Positions 22,778 to 38,100 of a stretch of DNA of 64,000 bases are shown here, one piece after another. Location of the stretch: the NCBI GenBank assembly GCA_023512835.1, contig CM042092.1, positions 29,833,543-29,897,542 of the forward strand. The letters run 5' to 3'. Source of the DNA: Taxillus chinensis (Eukaryota; Streptophyta; Magnoliopsida; Santalales; Loranthaceae). The notes below the pieces were generated by a model that was not told where the DNA came from, did not search any database, and was given only the letters and a program-made list of their open reading frames with translations. The position numbers were made by a program, and so were the translations under genes. How positions within the stretch are numbered: position 1 is the first letter of the stretch; every line of letters begins with the position of its first letter.

Positions 22778-22898
22778 CTGTCAACCCAAATTCCCTTTCA
22801 AGATCTGGTGGAGCCAGCATATCATAGCCAATGATTGATGAACTGAAGCCTGGGGCATAATTGTCAATCAAGCTGAAACATCTCTGTGCAAATGATTC
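22778..22898 (-). CDS. PYROXD2: PYROXD2-like exon 14 (last exon in window)
   Basis: Acceptor CGTAG before 22898. Codes for [20 protein letters not shown] followed by [19 protein letters not shown], ending in phase 1. The donor GTTTTT at 22777 is weaker than consensus. The next family exon (Gly-rich, second FAD contact) is not found in 1-22777, where only transposon sequence follows. Confidence 0.92.
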
Positions 22899-25800
22899 CT
22901 ACGATGATCATTTCTCAGTTATCAAATGACTGCTTATCTAAGTGAATTACTCCACAAAATCACACAAAATAGGGTAAGATTTTAAATTGAAAGCAGAAGA
23001 ATAAAGTGCAGCAAGGCCTTAAAAGAGCATAAACTGCTCTCGCATATGAAGTGGCCGTTAAATCACTCACTCGATAAGCAGTATCCTCCCAACTTCCGTC
23101 TTGTGGCGTATGAGGTGTGTACTGGATAAACAAGTTGATCACATGCTTCCCTACAAAATATAACAAGATTCTTTTGCAACCAAGTTTTGTATGCACAATG
23201 CACTGCAGGCTAGTGATCCAATCGAAAAGCTAACATGGGGACCAATTCTTTGGCCTTTGGGGAATAAACAGAATCTACACAAAAAAATCATTGTGTATGA
23301 CAAGTTCCGAACCACTATAAATGATCTGAGGGTTGAAGTATTTGTATTTTTGCTGGTCTATGGATCAAAATTGCTTCCCAATACAAAGAAATTTGCACAA
23401 TGGCAAGTCCAATTCCACCTTCTACTTTAGTCCATTGGTCATCCGAAATTTGGAGGTCAAAGTGGGGAGCATCTAGTGTTCATCAAACTTAGACATCCAG
23501 CAGTCAGTAACAGAGGACATCCAGTGTTGGAAAAGTGACCATCTAATTCTGAAGATATTCAATATTCCCAGTAATTGTACAATATTTTCAAAATTTTGGG
23601 ACACCCAAGATCTCTCAATCTGAGCTCCACTGTCTAAGTTAATTAAACAGAGAACTAGAAGCACAAGATGCTTTTGATAATTTTGAGTTCTTTTGTCTGA
23701 CATTGTTGGTCAGGGGAAGCCATTTACAGGTATTCTGGGGAATAATTACCAACTTATAATCGCCTTTCCAATTATGGAAGAGACTATATGAGTTTCCAGC
23801 TATGGAACACGCATTTTACTGTCTTCTTTATTAGGGAAGGCATGCAATAAGGAATCTGGTGAGAGATGATTAGTTTTCAGTTACTTTCCTTAATTTTCCT
23901 CAGTTTTCATAGGTAGGTCAAGGGACAACCCAAAGATGTCAAGAACAAGAAGTTCTATTCATCATTCACTTACAGGCAGAGTCTGAGTGACAGCGGAGAG
24001 ATAGGCCATTGAACATGGTGCAAGCAGGAGCCTAGGCCCCTCCCAGCCTTTCGGTCCTATATTTGTTGAGAAACCAATAGGTGTTGGACCGAACTCTGCT
24101 ATCACTCATACTTCTTGGAGCTCTCCTGGTGAAAGACAGGGAGTGGAGAGTCAGGTATCTTATTAGGGTAGGCCTGCCCTAATTACACCAAAATCCTCAA
24201 GATACTTGTGCCCAAGTCCACCAATGCTACTGTTGCTCTAGAGGTGTGTCCCTTATAGGAACATGCCCAACCCGTATGGGTTTCGGCTCTAAGATGCTCC
24301 CACATTAGACAATATCCTAGGTGTTCTTCACAGTCAAATTGTGGTTTTCAAGTGTTAGAAGATCACAACAAATCAGAGGCGGACAGGCAACTTAACTAAA
24401 CTAACAATAGGATATGGAAGCCTAGTTAGGTTTATAGGAAAAGAATTTTCTAAATTTTGCTGTTTTCTTCGCACCAACAGCAATGGAAAAAAATAAATAA
24501 CATCAGAGATCTCAGTAAGACAAAGGTTTAAATACCAGGTGGAGAAATGGTCTTATCCAATACAGAAGGAATGGTCATCTCAATTATTGGTCTTCGTGAT
24601 GGTATGCCATTGAAAGCATCTTGACATGCTAAATCGATTTCATCCATACTAGGGGAAAAAAAACAATTCATTGTTTGGAAACCTTCTCAGTAAATGAGTG
24701 CACCATGAAAACAAAGAGCTAGCAAAAAAATGAATATGTACTAAATTAAAAGCGTACCTTTCAGAACCTATGTGAATGGTGCCCACATGCTCAGGACCTG
24801 TATCAGGATGACTCAGTTTGCACCTCATAAACTGAGGCAATGCATCAACTGCAAGGTTTATTTTAGTAGTTCCCTGTTCCAGAGAATAAGTCATTATTGG
24901 TAAGCAACATTTAGGAATAAAAACTAGTCTAACATATTGTACTTTCTTTGATCCTAATTTCACTTCCAAGGGAAAAATATTTTTCACGACTGAGAGAGGA
25001 GTTTGGAAATTTAGAACTTTGATGACATTCGATTGATCAAAACACAAGCAGTTAAACATTGCTTCACCCCAAAGATATTTTGGGAACATCCCTCAAACCC
25101 TTACAACACCCCCCCCCCCCCCCCCCCCCAACATATTGTACTTTCTATACTCAATTATTACTATATCTTGAGTTTCTAAATGCATACATAGCTAATTAAA
25201 TGCACTTCAATTTCGGCTTGCAATTGGAATGATGAGCAAGTAAGACTTAATTCTCACTTCAAAGAATCTAAGCTCTAGCTTTGATCTCCAAATTCAACAC
25301 ACCAATCATCTATAATAATACCAAGTGAGACTTAACAATTCATGTACTAAGAAAATAAATAGATAATTAAACACTACTTGAAAGAGAATTTCTCAGACCA
25401 AGACGATGTTTGTGCACGGTAGATTTTGTCAATTCAAAGCTAAACAACCCTTTGTTTGGTCGAAAATCTATAATTTGTAGATAAGCCTTCTCTCTTTTCA
25501 CATAATTTGGTATAAGCTTCTCCATGCACGTTAATAGTCTACTCTTAATCTCTAGATGATTGGATATATTCTCTGAATATTAAAATTTTAGGATTAAAAA
25601 AATAAACGACTGCGCATAAAGGGCGATGTAATTGAAAGTCCTATTTATGGTCAATGATCTTCTAAATATCACTATAAGTCTCATATTCATTCCTTAAATT
25701 TTGTGCAATCTCCTCTTTAGCCGCATCCATTGCTCCATAAATAAATCTCATTACAGGCACCTTATTCGAATCAGCCAATCTCAACACATTAACAAGAGAT

Positions 25801-28800
25801 CTAGTTGTCTTTAATGCATAAAACATAGATGACCAAAAATTCTCATCCCTCATAATAATTTTTTCACTTTTTTCCCTGTTGCTTTATTTGCCCATTTACT
25901 TTCTCTCCACTCCTAAGAAGTTAACATTTGTTCTAAAGGCTCTCGCAATTCATATAGGCTTTGCAATGTTAAGTACGCAATAGCAAACCTAGTAAAAGCG
26001 GGTCGAACCAAGTCTTTTTGAGTGAACTTTCTTATCAACGCCAATATCCATCCATGATTATAAAAAAATTAGCTCTAAAACAATTTAACTAGTATATGAA
26101 AACAATTATTATAAAATTATAGCAGCAATTTATAATATATACAAGAATGAAGTATATATTGGGGTAGTTCTCCAATTTAACTAGCTTTTCTTAAGGCCAT
26201 TTTATGTTGGGGTAGTTCTCCATTTTTTTCAAAAATTAAATCTAAACAATGTGCGGCACATGACATCCACCATAACTATTTCCTTTTCTTTATTAACATT
26301 TCTTCAGCTTTTTTGTAGTTTGGGGCATTATCAGTTACCACGTGAACTATAAGATTTTCTCCAATTCATTTAACAACATCACCTAATAATTTAAATATAA
26401 GCGTTGCATCTTTCACAGAATCGCTGACATCAATAGAATGCAAGAAAACTATGTCATATGAATTATTCACAAGAATATTAATCAATTGTTTACCCCTCAT
26501 ATCTTTCTATCCATCTAATAACAGAGAAACTTCTATTTGTTTTCATGTTTTTTTCACATCATGCACCATTTTTTTAGTGTTCTATTCCTCCTTTTTTAAA
26601 ATATTTATCTTCAATTCATAACTGCTAGGTGCTTTCAAACCAATTCCATATTGACCAATTGCCCAACACATGCTAACAAATGATGGACTATTACCAATAT
26701 TAAAAGTAATGACATTGTCAAAAAAATATCGGCCGATCTCCATACATACTTCGTCACATAATTCTTTTGGAGTGAGACTTTTGTTTTTTGGTTCATTTCC
26801 ACCAATGTCATTAATTTCCTCAACATCATCCCCCACAATTCCAAGAAATCTATCCATAAGTCCCTTATTCACCCAGTTACACCATCACTAGTCGATCCCA
26901 TTGTAGATCCACTATTTAATATTGTGTTTTTATAAATCTCTCTTCCCTAACCATTTGATGCATTCTCTTTAATTTCTCCATTTCCTCAAAAAAAAAAAAA
27001 AACATTTCATCCCTAACTTCCGGTATAACTTTCGAATATAGGACAACATTTCCACTTTTATCGACTAAATGTTCTTTTAATCGAAATATTTCTCCCCTAA
27101 TTTCTTTTTCACAAAAATGCAACAAATATACTTATATCTTTTTTTTATCCAACTCCATTTCGTTTCTATAAATTCAAAGAATTCCTTCTTTAATTGTTTG
27201 CCATTATAGACAAAAAGTTAAATCTACAAGAATAAATATAATTACAATTTAAAATCAAATAAATTAAATTAATTAATTAACTATTGTAATCAAAATAAAT
27301 AAATAACTGTGATTTAAGATTTAGGAAATTGCACAGTACCACACAACGACATTGGACGCACAACGCTAGACGACAATCCACGATGGACGACGACAATCCA
27401 CAACGAACGATGATGCTGGAGGACGATCGATGACGGACGACGACGCTGGAGGCAACCTGACCTAGGGCGACGTCTACCGACGATGATGACGACTACTGAC
27501 AATGATGACGGAGGTGACATCCCTTCTTCAATGCGACGATGAGATTAGGTTAGCTGTATCTTTTTTTAAGCATAATTATATTACTGAAGACTCTGTGTCG
27601 TGAGCGCCTTGTCCCGGATACAGGTTGAGGCGAAGACATGGGCCGCCTCAATCCGCCTTGCCCATACGAGGCGGATGTTGGTGGAGAAGGACTTCAAGGC
27701 AGCGCCTCCACATGGGTTGGAGTCGAGGCAGGCGAGGCGGCACCCGTATTTTCGAACGTTGGTAATTAATGCAACAAATTACAATTATTGACAATTCAAT
27801 CCAATTCTCCCCCATCAAGTTGATGCATAGATATCACAAACAGCCAACTTGAACAAAGATTTATCGAGAGAAATACTAGAATCTACATGACTCATCATGT
27901 CATCAAATTAATTTACTCTCATAATATAGGAAACTTTCATCACATCTGAATTTAGATTCTTCTAATATAATTTTTGTCAAGTTTAATTAGTTATTTTGAT
28001 GACAGCTATGCCACAACGGCTTTTGAGAGCTATAATCAAGATCATGCAAAAGAATACGTAGCCATATAGCTTTGTAGTAGTAAGATGCAGAGCCTAATAT
28101 TTAGCTTCAACCTAACATTTGTAGTAATTAAATTACCAAATATTTTAATTGTTTAGTAACCTTTTACTCTATTCATTGTGTTTCAGGACAATTTCATAAA
28201 GATGCAATTAGCACTGGTATAAAGAGATAAATTTTGTATTATTGGGAGGAGAAAAGAGCTTTGAAATTATTAGCAAAACAGTTAGCATATATCTGTCCTA
28301 TATGTAATGTTATATATATATATATATGAAGTCATCCCCTTTAAGAAATATATAAAATATCATTCTTCCTCTCTTCTCTATCTCTTAATATGGTATCAAA
28401 TCGTATCCTTGATGACCTCGACCATCCTCCTGCAGACGCAACACGACTCGACATGACGACATCCTAGCAGCGACGCTCTCTCAATCGATGTTTATTTGAG
28501 CCCATAATTTTTAAAAACAATCACAATCGATGTTTCAATCATAATTATTATTTATACAATAATTCCAATTCATATAATCAAGATACAATCATGGATTAAC
28601 TCCTTCATAGGTCCAAATTCAATCACAATCGAATTATTATTTATACAATAAAACCAATTTAGATATTAATTCCTTCACAACCTTGTTAAAATCTTATTTA
28701 TATATATTAAAAATAAATAAATAAACACTCAGACTCAGTAGTCAATACCTGGGATGATCCGGTGACAAGTCAATGACGGTTTACCAAGAAGGAGGGACGA

Positions 28801-31800
28801 TGAGGCTTGACTGGTGACTAGTGACTGGTGAGGTTGTGAGGGACCATCCAGTGACTGGGTCGCACTCTCCTGACTGCAAGTTTGTTCTTCAGCCACGAAA
28901 GCTCTCGACAATGGCAGCAGCATTATGCTCCGATCTCTCCTCCTCTATCACGAGGACATCCATGATTTGCTTCACGACATTGGATTTCTTCTACCTTGGT
29001 AGCTCATTAGGGTCCACCGTCACGACTCTGTCCGCATTGCACAAGGTGTGCGAGTCATTACGTGATGAGTTTGTGTTTGTGATTTACTAAAAGAAATAAA
29101 ATTTATTTCGGCCAAAATCTTAGCATTGGCTAAAATCGACCGAAACCGATCGATACAACCGAAATTCAATGAGATGGTCCGAAATTTTTTACGAGATGAA
29201 ATATAAGGGTGTATCGTACCAGTTAAGGTACCGGTACAAATTATTTTGTCCATACAAGGCAGAACGGAACGAAATATATAACTGATTTTTCCTCTATTCT
29301 TTCTAACTTGTTCCCAAATTTGTTTCATAATAAAAATGCTAGTTCCTTTCCTTGAGAAATATGTCAATTATCCAAACATGCCCGTGTTCCATATGCTCTT
29401 AAACCATATGCAGAGTCTAGACCATTTTCATTGAAACACTAATATTTGACGGGTCTGTCAACATAAGAAACATAGCAAGTTGTAGGTGGTTCATTACCTT
29501 TATTGATGATCACATGACATTTTATTGGGTCTATCTCTTAAAAGACAAATCAAAAACACCAAGCCAATTCCATGATCACACGACATTTCATTTTATGATT
29601 CAAAACCAATTTCAAGCCAACATCTAAACTTTCAGAACTGATAGTAGCGGTGAGTAGTCCAACTCTACTTAGGAGCATAGCAAGCCAATCATGGAATAAT
29701 TCACCAAACTTTATACTCTAATAACATTTATTTCACATTTTTATGTGATTACATTTATATAGGAAAGCTACAAAATTTAATCTCAACAAAAAAGAATACA
29801 CACATAATTTGAGGAATTGACAAAATCTGCATAGTAAGGAAAAAAATCCTAAGCACAAATCACTCTACCAGAAAAAGAAAACCAATTGAATTAATTACAA
29901 TTATCTTATAATTAATTAATACAGGATTTCTAAAAAATAAACTTCGAATTTCTAACATGTTATAACTGTAGAGTTTAATAGAAAAATATTAGATAGAGCA
30001 TACTAATAACAAAAAAGGCATAACTGAAGGGGCCTTACAGAACTGTAATCTGAATACTTAATTGAACGATAAAAGTCTTCAGGAAGAACATTCTCAGGCA
30101 TCAATTCCTGTGTCAAACCATATCAAATTACTCAAATTTTGATGGCTTATATATCAGCAAGGCTTTTTAACATACATGATCCTTACTAGAATTTGTGTAT
30201 GGGCAGAATGCAAACTAACCATAAAAGTTCTATAAGGAGTTGTATTTGACAAAACCACCGAAGAATGCACCTGGGTCCCATCAGCCAACAGTACCTTGAC
30301 AAATGCAGAACATTCCCAAAATCTAATTAGCTTGGTGCAAAGTGAAGACACTCATAATCATTCATCTCCATTAAATAAAGCTAACCCCATTTACTGTGCC
30401 AGAGTCCTCAATAATCAACTCCGAAACCTAAATACAGTAAGAGTTAACATGGTAAAAGAAACATTGGAATGTGTACCATCGATATGGACATGATAACAGT
30501 GACCACATAGAATACCGAGATGAAAGCTATCTGATTCTGAGCAAATGATATATCAAGATAAAAGAATATGTTCGTATCTCTCCAATGAACATACCTCCGT
30601 ACTTGTTGCAATTACAGCCCCAGCTTCTTTAGCAGCATTACAAATAGCCAAGGATACCGAACCCATACCACCTTCAACATACCTATTATGAATGTGTAAC
30701 GAGTACTACAGCACTTGCGAAATCAAATGACGAAAAACATAAACCTACTATTGCATCTAAAACATCCTAACATGTAGATGCACATTTATTTCTGAAGCAG
30801 AAAAGTTAAATGCATGAAATTCCATTCCCTTTAACCAAGGAAAAAGTTGGACTCCATCACCTACTAATGGAGTTCCAGAAAGATTCTACAACACATTCTG
30901 CTCATCCAGGACGAAAGGAAAAAAGAATTCTCAACATTCAGCATCCTAAATCTTTATTTAACATAAGAAAATTCCAAGGATTCGTTTGACCCCACATTTG
31001 TTTGGCCTGGGCCATCTGGTATCCGAACCCCTCTTAACAGGATCCGACTAACCTGGATTTGATCCAGGAAGGACCCATGTAGGGCGGCGAATATCTCCCT
31101 CATTTTGGGGATATAACCAGCACTTTGCAGCTTCCAATTATATGTTTATTATTTTTATTAAGATAATAATGTTTTATTTTGTATTTTTTAAAATATAAAT
31201 TTTAGGGTAAATTCTATTTCCTCTATCAGTTTTTTTTAATATTTTAAAAAAATTATTAGTTATATTACATTTTTATACTTCAAATGTTAAACAACAACCA
31301 CAACAAACACGCCCTAAAATTGAAAATTATTCACAAAAATTCAATAGCTGAAATTCGTACGACCAAATGCCACGTTCACCATCAGTTTCTCCCATCACAT
31401 GATGTAGCAGAACATATCCACTCCCAGGTGTATGGACACTTGCCTGCAAGGCAATTTAAAGGAAAGAAATCATGAAGCCTTAAAAATGTAAATATTATTT
31501 GATCAAATGCAATCCAAAAATGCCTCTCATTGCAATGCAAATTAGAAAACATAAATATAACAGTATTGGAAGAGTTTCCAAATCTCCCTAATCCAATATG
31601 CCATCATTACTTGAATGTAAACCATGAGAAATTAAGATCAGCTGTCACCAGAATCATACACCACCACGCATTGACTGCCAATACACAACTAAAACATTAT
31701 TTGTAACATGCGACTGCAAGCAACATACAACTACTTGTAATTAAAATTATCCAATTCAACAAACTGTAACTTACCATTGTCCCAATCACAGCATCTGTTG

Positions 31801-34800
31801 CAAGTGTTGCTTTCAGAACATCTGTCTGCAAAAAGCAATGTCAATGAGCTCTTCGTGTTTCTGTTGAAATTTAAAAAGATTACAAGTAAACCAGGATAAT
31901 TTTCCTCCTAAATTTTGTGTGTTTGACGACAAGGAGAGGTCCTTTCAAAGTGTTGCACACTGAAATAGCCAACAAATGCATTCTAGCATAGCTCATTCAT
32001 TAATATATAGATACAAATGAGGATAAAGACAAGGTACTCGAGAAATTTATTAATTAAGATTAAAGCAGGAGTAAAAAGTTCCCTAGGGAGAAAAATTAAT
32101 TGAGGAATAGTTGTTTTATTCAACGAATTGAACTTCATTATTCTTAGAGGGGAGATAAAATACAAAAGTAAACTTTAAAACAGCAAAGATCACAGCAACC
32201 ACCTCAAACCAGTTATTCAAAACCTTTGACGCTGGTGACAGTAAAAGGTCCATAAAGTCCCTGTCAAAATAAATCCATAGATATTACAAAGGATAAATCA
32301 AGGCTCATACTTATTCCCTATTTTGCCTCCAAAGCAAGGTTACATTGAGTTTGTAGAGGAAATGACAATGATAGAAACCAATTAAGAAACCAAAAAGGAA
32401 GATGACGGCTATCACAGTAAGAAAATAGAAATTTTGGTGGCAAAGAAAGCTTACACCATACTTTCCTGCCCCAAGGCAAGAGCCTGCTGCAGACAGAGAG
32501 CCCAGAAGGTTGATTTCTGTAATTTATTCTTGATTCGGTCATCAAATGAAGTCTGACCTCGTAAAGTTTCAGGAGGAGGTGAATCTAAAAGTGACTCTAT
32601 GAATTTGCAGAAGTCCTCTAGCTGATTCTCATATCTTCAAATCAGTATATATGAGGATTAACGATTGAAGAAATAAACATACTCTGTAACAAAATCAAAG
32701 CTTCGGAACTATAAAAGTATAGCAGTTTTCACTATTTAATTTACAGTTATGGCCGTATATTCTATCTTAACGTTTGTCCTCAATGAAATGTGAAGTCCCA
32801 TCCTAAAGCATTCATGCTTATTATATGTTTCCCAGTCAAATCATGTTGCTAATTTCTCTCTCATATTTCAGGATACATCAAGTAAACTTTGTAACCAATT
32901 TGATAATTTGAAGAATAGAATTTACTAGATCCAAGACCAAGAGCCACATACAAGAAATGCTTCACAATTTAAACCTCTCAGAACTATCAGCATTTTAAAT
33001 CTATAATTCTATATCAGAGTGTATCTTTCATAAGCAATGAACAACATAAGCCAGATGCTATCATGCCAACGTCTGCAATTTATAACCAATTTAAACACAA
33101 CAGTTACTAAAAACGCAATGAACTCATTTTGATTTCAATTAAGACTATCATCACTATGCATTAGTTGAGAACAGTACCTCGGATAAGCCTCAGCATCACA
33201 TTTAGAGAACTTCGAAATCTCAAAACAATTAAGATCCTTATCAGGACCCAAAAGCAGATAGCGCCCGTCAAGACAAGGTGTAAATGATGAAGGATTCCTC
33301 TTTAGCATCCTCAATCCATGTCTCGCTAATTCTAGTTCCCTTCGTGAAATTTGTAGAAAATAAAAAACAAATCCATACAACAAACACAAATACCAAACAC
33401 CAAACACAAACCCATGATTGAACGATAGAGAAAACAAAAATGCTCAAGAATCACAATTAGCAAACACAAACAAAAACATAGACCCATGATTGAACAAGGA
33501 AAAAACAAAAATGACAATCACAGTCACCAAACACCAAACACCAAACATATGACTGAACAACAGAAAATAACATAAATACTCAAGAATCACAAAAACAAGC
33601 CCATGATTAGACAAGGAAAAAACAAAAATGCCAATCATAGTGTTGTGGACTTTGATTACAATCCAATAACAATTTAGAGATGATAACTGAATATTAAACT
33701 TTAGTCCAAACAATTCAAGTACCAAAATTTAAACTTTGATTATGATCCAACAACAATTTAGAAATGAATAACTGCATATCCAAACTTTAATCCAAACAAT
33801 TCAAGTGCCGAAATTTAACAATAAACCTCTAATTAAGAATTTATAATTGATAAAAAAAATTGATAAGTAGAATTTATAATTGATAAAAATAATCTTACCT
33901 TAATAAATTCATCTAAATACAAAGCTTATTTATAAGGCAAGCTATCAGCTAAGAATTAAAAACTTAATACGATTAAAAAAATCAAAAGAAACTCCAATTA
34001 ATTAACTGTTATATATTTGTAATTATGTGGATATATATGTAGCTTTCTAAATAGGATTATTTCTTAATTTAGGCCTCCTAATTATGTATATATATGTATA
34101 TGTAATCTCTCATCTCTCAACAAGAATAATAAGAAAAAGTTAGAATAAGTTTTTATTTAACTAAATTGTTAATATTTGTAATTATTTTATATATGTTTAG
34201 TTGCCTTTTAGGTTTTCTCTATTGTATATATATATATAAGTTTCGTAATCTCTCAAATAATAAGAAAAAAAAATTATTTTTCCTATTATCCAACTTGGTA
34301 TCAGAGCTGAAGTCTAACCTAGGAGGGCTGCTGTCACTACTCTTGTCTTTTGTGGTCAACTTATCTCTCCCTTGTTGCTTTCGCCGTGATCGCCCTGTCG
34401 GTATGTGCCAAAGGAAAGCATAGTCTCGCATGTTTCTAGATCGAGCGTATGTTCTTGATCGTCTCTACCATGAGTCACAATGCCGTGGTGCCTCAATCGT
34501 CGTTGTTGTGCCTCAGTAATCACTGTAGCTGCCATCGCCATCTCCGCTGTCGTCCGCTTCAACTTGCACCACAGTGCTATCTGTTTTTTAGCGTTTTTCA
34601 AATCATAGCAATCTCACGGGTAAAAGTTCTCTCACAAGCTAAAGCTTCTGACCTAACCCCATGAGTTTATTATTTTACTTCAATCTCCACTCTTGCATAA
34701 CTACCAAGGATAAGCTATTTGGGGTTTCAGATAGCAAAGTGCAATAAACTATCACCATTCAAGAGACAAATATGTCAATCCATCTAAAGCTAGATAGTAC

Positions 34801-35138
34801 CAATTACCTTATTTGGTTTAAGAATTTGGAGATACATATTGTTGGAAGGAAGAAAAAGAGATATGCACAAGAAGAAAGTTGGCCCCTTCAGAAAGTCATC
34901 TGAATTATGATGAATGGGAAGCTGAAGATGCACTTGTTAAGTCATGGCTTATTAATTCTGTGACTCCTCATTTGATGTCTTATTTTGGGCAATGTAGAAT
35001 AGCTAAGGAAGTATGAGATAAGTTGGAATGAGTTATCCGTAATTACTATATTTGATTTATGCTAGAATATTTGAATGATTATGTAATTATTAATGTTACC
35101 ATTCTTAGAAGTATACCTAAATTAAGTTACGGATAAGT

Positions 35139-35184
<46 letters not shown>

Positions 35185-38100
35185 ATCATTCATTTATGAT
35201 AATCTATAATAAGAAAGATTTATTTTTCTTTCTTATTTTTTAACTTGGTATCAGAGTAAAACTTATTTTTTTGCCCTTGCTTAACCCTAATTAGAAGTTG
35301 CCGCCATCACCACATCAAGGGCTCTTCCTCACGTGGACGTTGCTTTCTTCTCTAGCCAACCGCTGCCTGACGTAACGCCATCGCCTGTCGTGCCATCCCT
35401 CGTCACTGCCTGTCATGCCATCATTATTGCTCCAGCGAAGCGTCTTCGTTGCTGCTTGTCGGGTCGAGCTCGGTAGGGTCGTGCTCTGTCACCGTTGTAT
35501 GTCGTCAACGCCATTGTCCGTCGCCGCCTTTGACGCCGTCATCTGTCGCTATTGGCACCACCCTACATCACCGACTGATGAGCCATCAGCAAAGGTAGCG
35601 ATCGAGTGCACATCTCACTACACGCGAGTCACATGAGAAGCAGTTGATACAGCCATTAGATTTGTTGATTTCGCCACACAAGTGAATGCCGACCCAAAGA
35701 AATCACATACACCAAAAACAGCTTTAAACCAAGATGTTAACACGTGTCACTGTTAACACCATAAGCCAAAACGCACGCTCACTGACCACCAGAAGCCAAA
35801 TAACACCAACAACATTGGTCTTCTGAAAACAAGCAGCAATAGGAGCATTCGAAGACAATAGTCGGCAGCGACAGTGGCTGTGGCGACAGCGGTAACGACG
35901 GCGATGATGGCGACAGACTAGGGTTGGTAGCAACCGTGGAGACCAAACCCACAACGTGAAGACTACGCTCTTACAGTTCTGATTGTGGCTATAGATGGTA
36001 ACAGCAGCAATGGCGACGGTTGGGGGCGGCAACGTCGTCGGCAGCGGCAATGGCCGTAGGATTGGCAGCAATGAACGTAACCCACAGCATGAAGGCTACA
36101 GCAACAATCGACAACGGTAACAGCAACAATCGGCTACACCTATCCTCTGGTGGTTGTTGACGATAACACCAACAATTGGTGACGACGGCGATGGCAGCTG
36201 TCGGGGGCAACAACGGCGGCCGAGATGGCTAAGGCAGTGATAGAGCGATAGACATAGACTACAAGAAGTCCTGTGATGCAGGTAGAAGATAGGTCAGCCG
36301 TTAAGGGAGTTGGCGACTACAAAGCAACGAGGAACAGAGTGTTGTGGACGCTGCGACACAGGCAAGATGAAGGTGACGCAAAGACGAAGTCGCTATGGAA
36401 GTCATCGATGTCGGGCTGAAGGCGATGATGGTGACACAGACACGAAGGCGATGTAATGGATGAAGCCGACAATGGTATCGTCGGACAGAGTCATCGTCGT
36501 TAACGTCAAAGAAATCAAAGACAACTTGGTCTGGCAGAGTCACTAAGGTCTGCATCATAGTCGACGTTGGCTTCAAACAGGGATATAGGCTTCGAACAAA
36601 GACGTCGTTGAAGATGTTGTTGACAGCTTCAAATAGGAACATCGTTCCAGAACGACGTTAAAGAACATAGGCTCAATGACTTGGTCGAAGACGTCAACTG
36701 TTGAACGAACTTTACTCTGATACCATGATACAAAACAGTTGGAATTAGTTGTCAAATATTTAGAATATTTGATTAGTATATTTAATTGATTGTGTAATTA
36801 GATTAGAATATTTGACTGATGTAATTAGCGTTGGCGCTATTCTTAGATTTTATACCTAAATTAGGTTAGTTATATATAATGAGGTTATAATCTTCAATAT
36901 GATTATCAAGGAAATTCATTCATTACTATCACTTTTCTACTTAGTATCAGAGCAAAACGTTTTTTTTTGGCCTAGCCTAACCCTAATTAGAAGCTACCGC
37001 CGTCACCACTTCAAGAGCCTTAGCTCTTCCTCGCGTGACGCTGCTTTGTTCTATAGTCAATCGTTGCCTAACGCGCCTCCACCTCCTATCATGCCGCCTC
37101 CCATCACCGCCCGCCACATTGCCGTCATTGCCCGTCGCGCCTCCGTCTAGTATCAAAGCGACTTCTCAAGCGATGTGTCTTCATTGCCGTCTATCAGGCA
37201 AGCTTTGTTGAGTCGAGCTCTATCACCATTGTCCGTCGTCATTGACACCATCGTCTGTCACCGCCTTCGACACTACCATCCATCGACGCCATCATCCGTC
37301 GATGTTGGCACCGTCCTACATCACCAATTGACGCGCCATCGGTAGAGGCAGTGATCGTGTGCACATCTCACTACTAATGCCGTCTTTATCAGCCAGTGCT
37401 GCCATTGTCGCCGTCGCCGAACTTCGCCGTCTCTGCCACCTGTTGTCGCCGAACACTCTTACTGCCTCCTGCTGCTGCCTATTGTCGCTAGACCCAACGG
37501 TGTTGGTGTTATTTGGCTTCTGCGATCAGCGAGCGTGCGTTTTGGCTTCTGTGTTCACAATAACACATGTCTACATCTTGGTTTGATTAAGCTTTTTAGT
37601 GTATGTGACTTCTTTCGGTCGACATTCACCTGTGTAGCAAAATTAACGGATCTAATGAATGTATCCTATGCTTCTCATGTGACTCGCGTGTTCCAGGAGG
37701 AGGGTGCGTCTCAATTTGCTTTACTTTGCTCTACTGGTTATTGATTCTGGAGCTACTAATCATATGACTAGTAATTTATCTCTAATTACTTCTCTTGAAC
37801 CCCCGTCAGTTAAATCTATTCAAGTTGCTAATGGAACTCTCATGCCAATTATTGGGGCTGGGAGTGTCTCCCTTTCACCTACACTTTCTTTGTCATCTGT
37901 TTTACTTGCTCCTAATCTCTCTAATAACCTTCTTTTCATTAGCCAAATTACCAAACGTCTTAATTGTTCTGTAACCGTTTATTCTACTCACTGTGTGTTT
38001 CAAGACAATCTCATGAAGAAGACGATTGGCATTGGTAGAGAGAGAAAGTTTGTACTATGGGGAAGAATCGCTAACATTGCCCTCTGTGCCTAGTCAGGGA

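Noticed and set aside
29090..29290. GTACCGGTAC / CGAAATTTCGG-rich segment as a MITE
   Set aside because: Looks transposon-like, but no terminal inverted repeats or target duplication could be defined by eye.
35410..37590. GC-richer ORFs with Ser/Ala/Arg repeats, possible small genes
   Set aside because: They lie in copia leader sequence between primer sites and pol, show triplet-like GCC/GTC slippage, and contain no domain.
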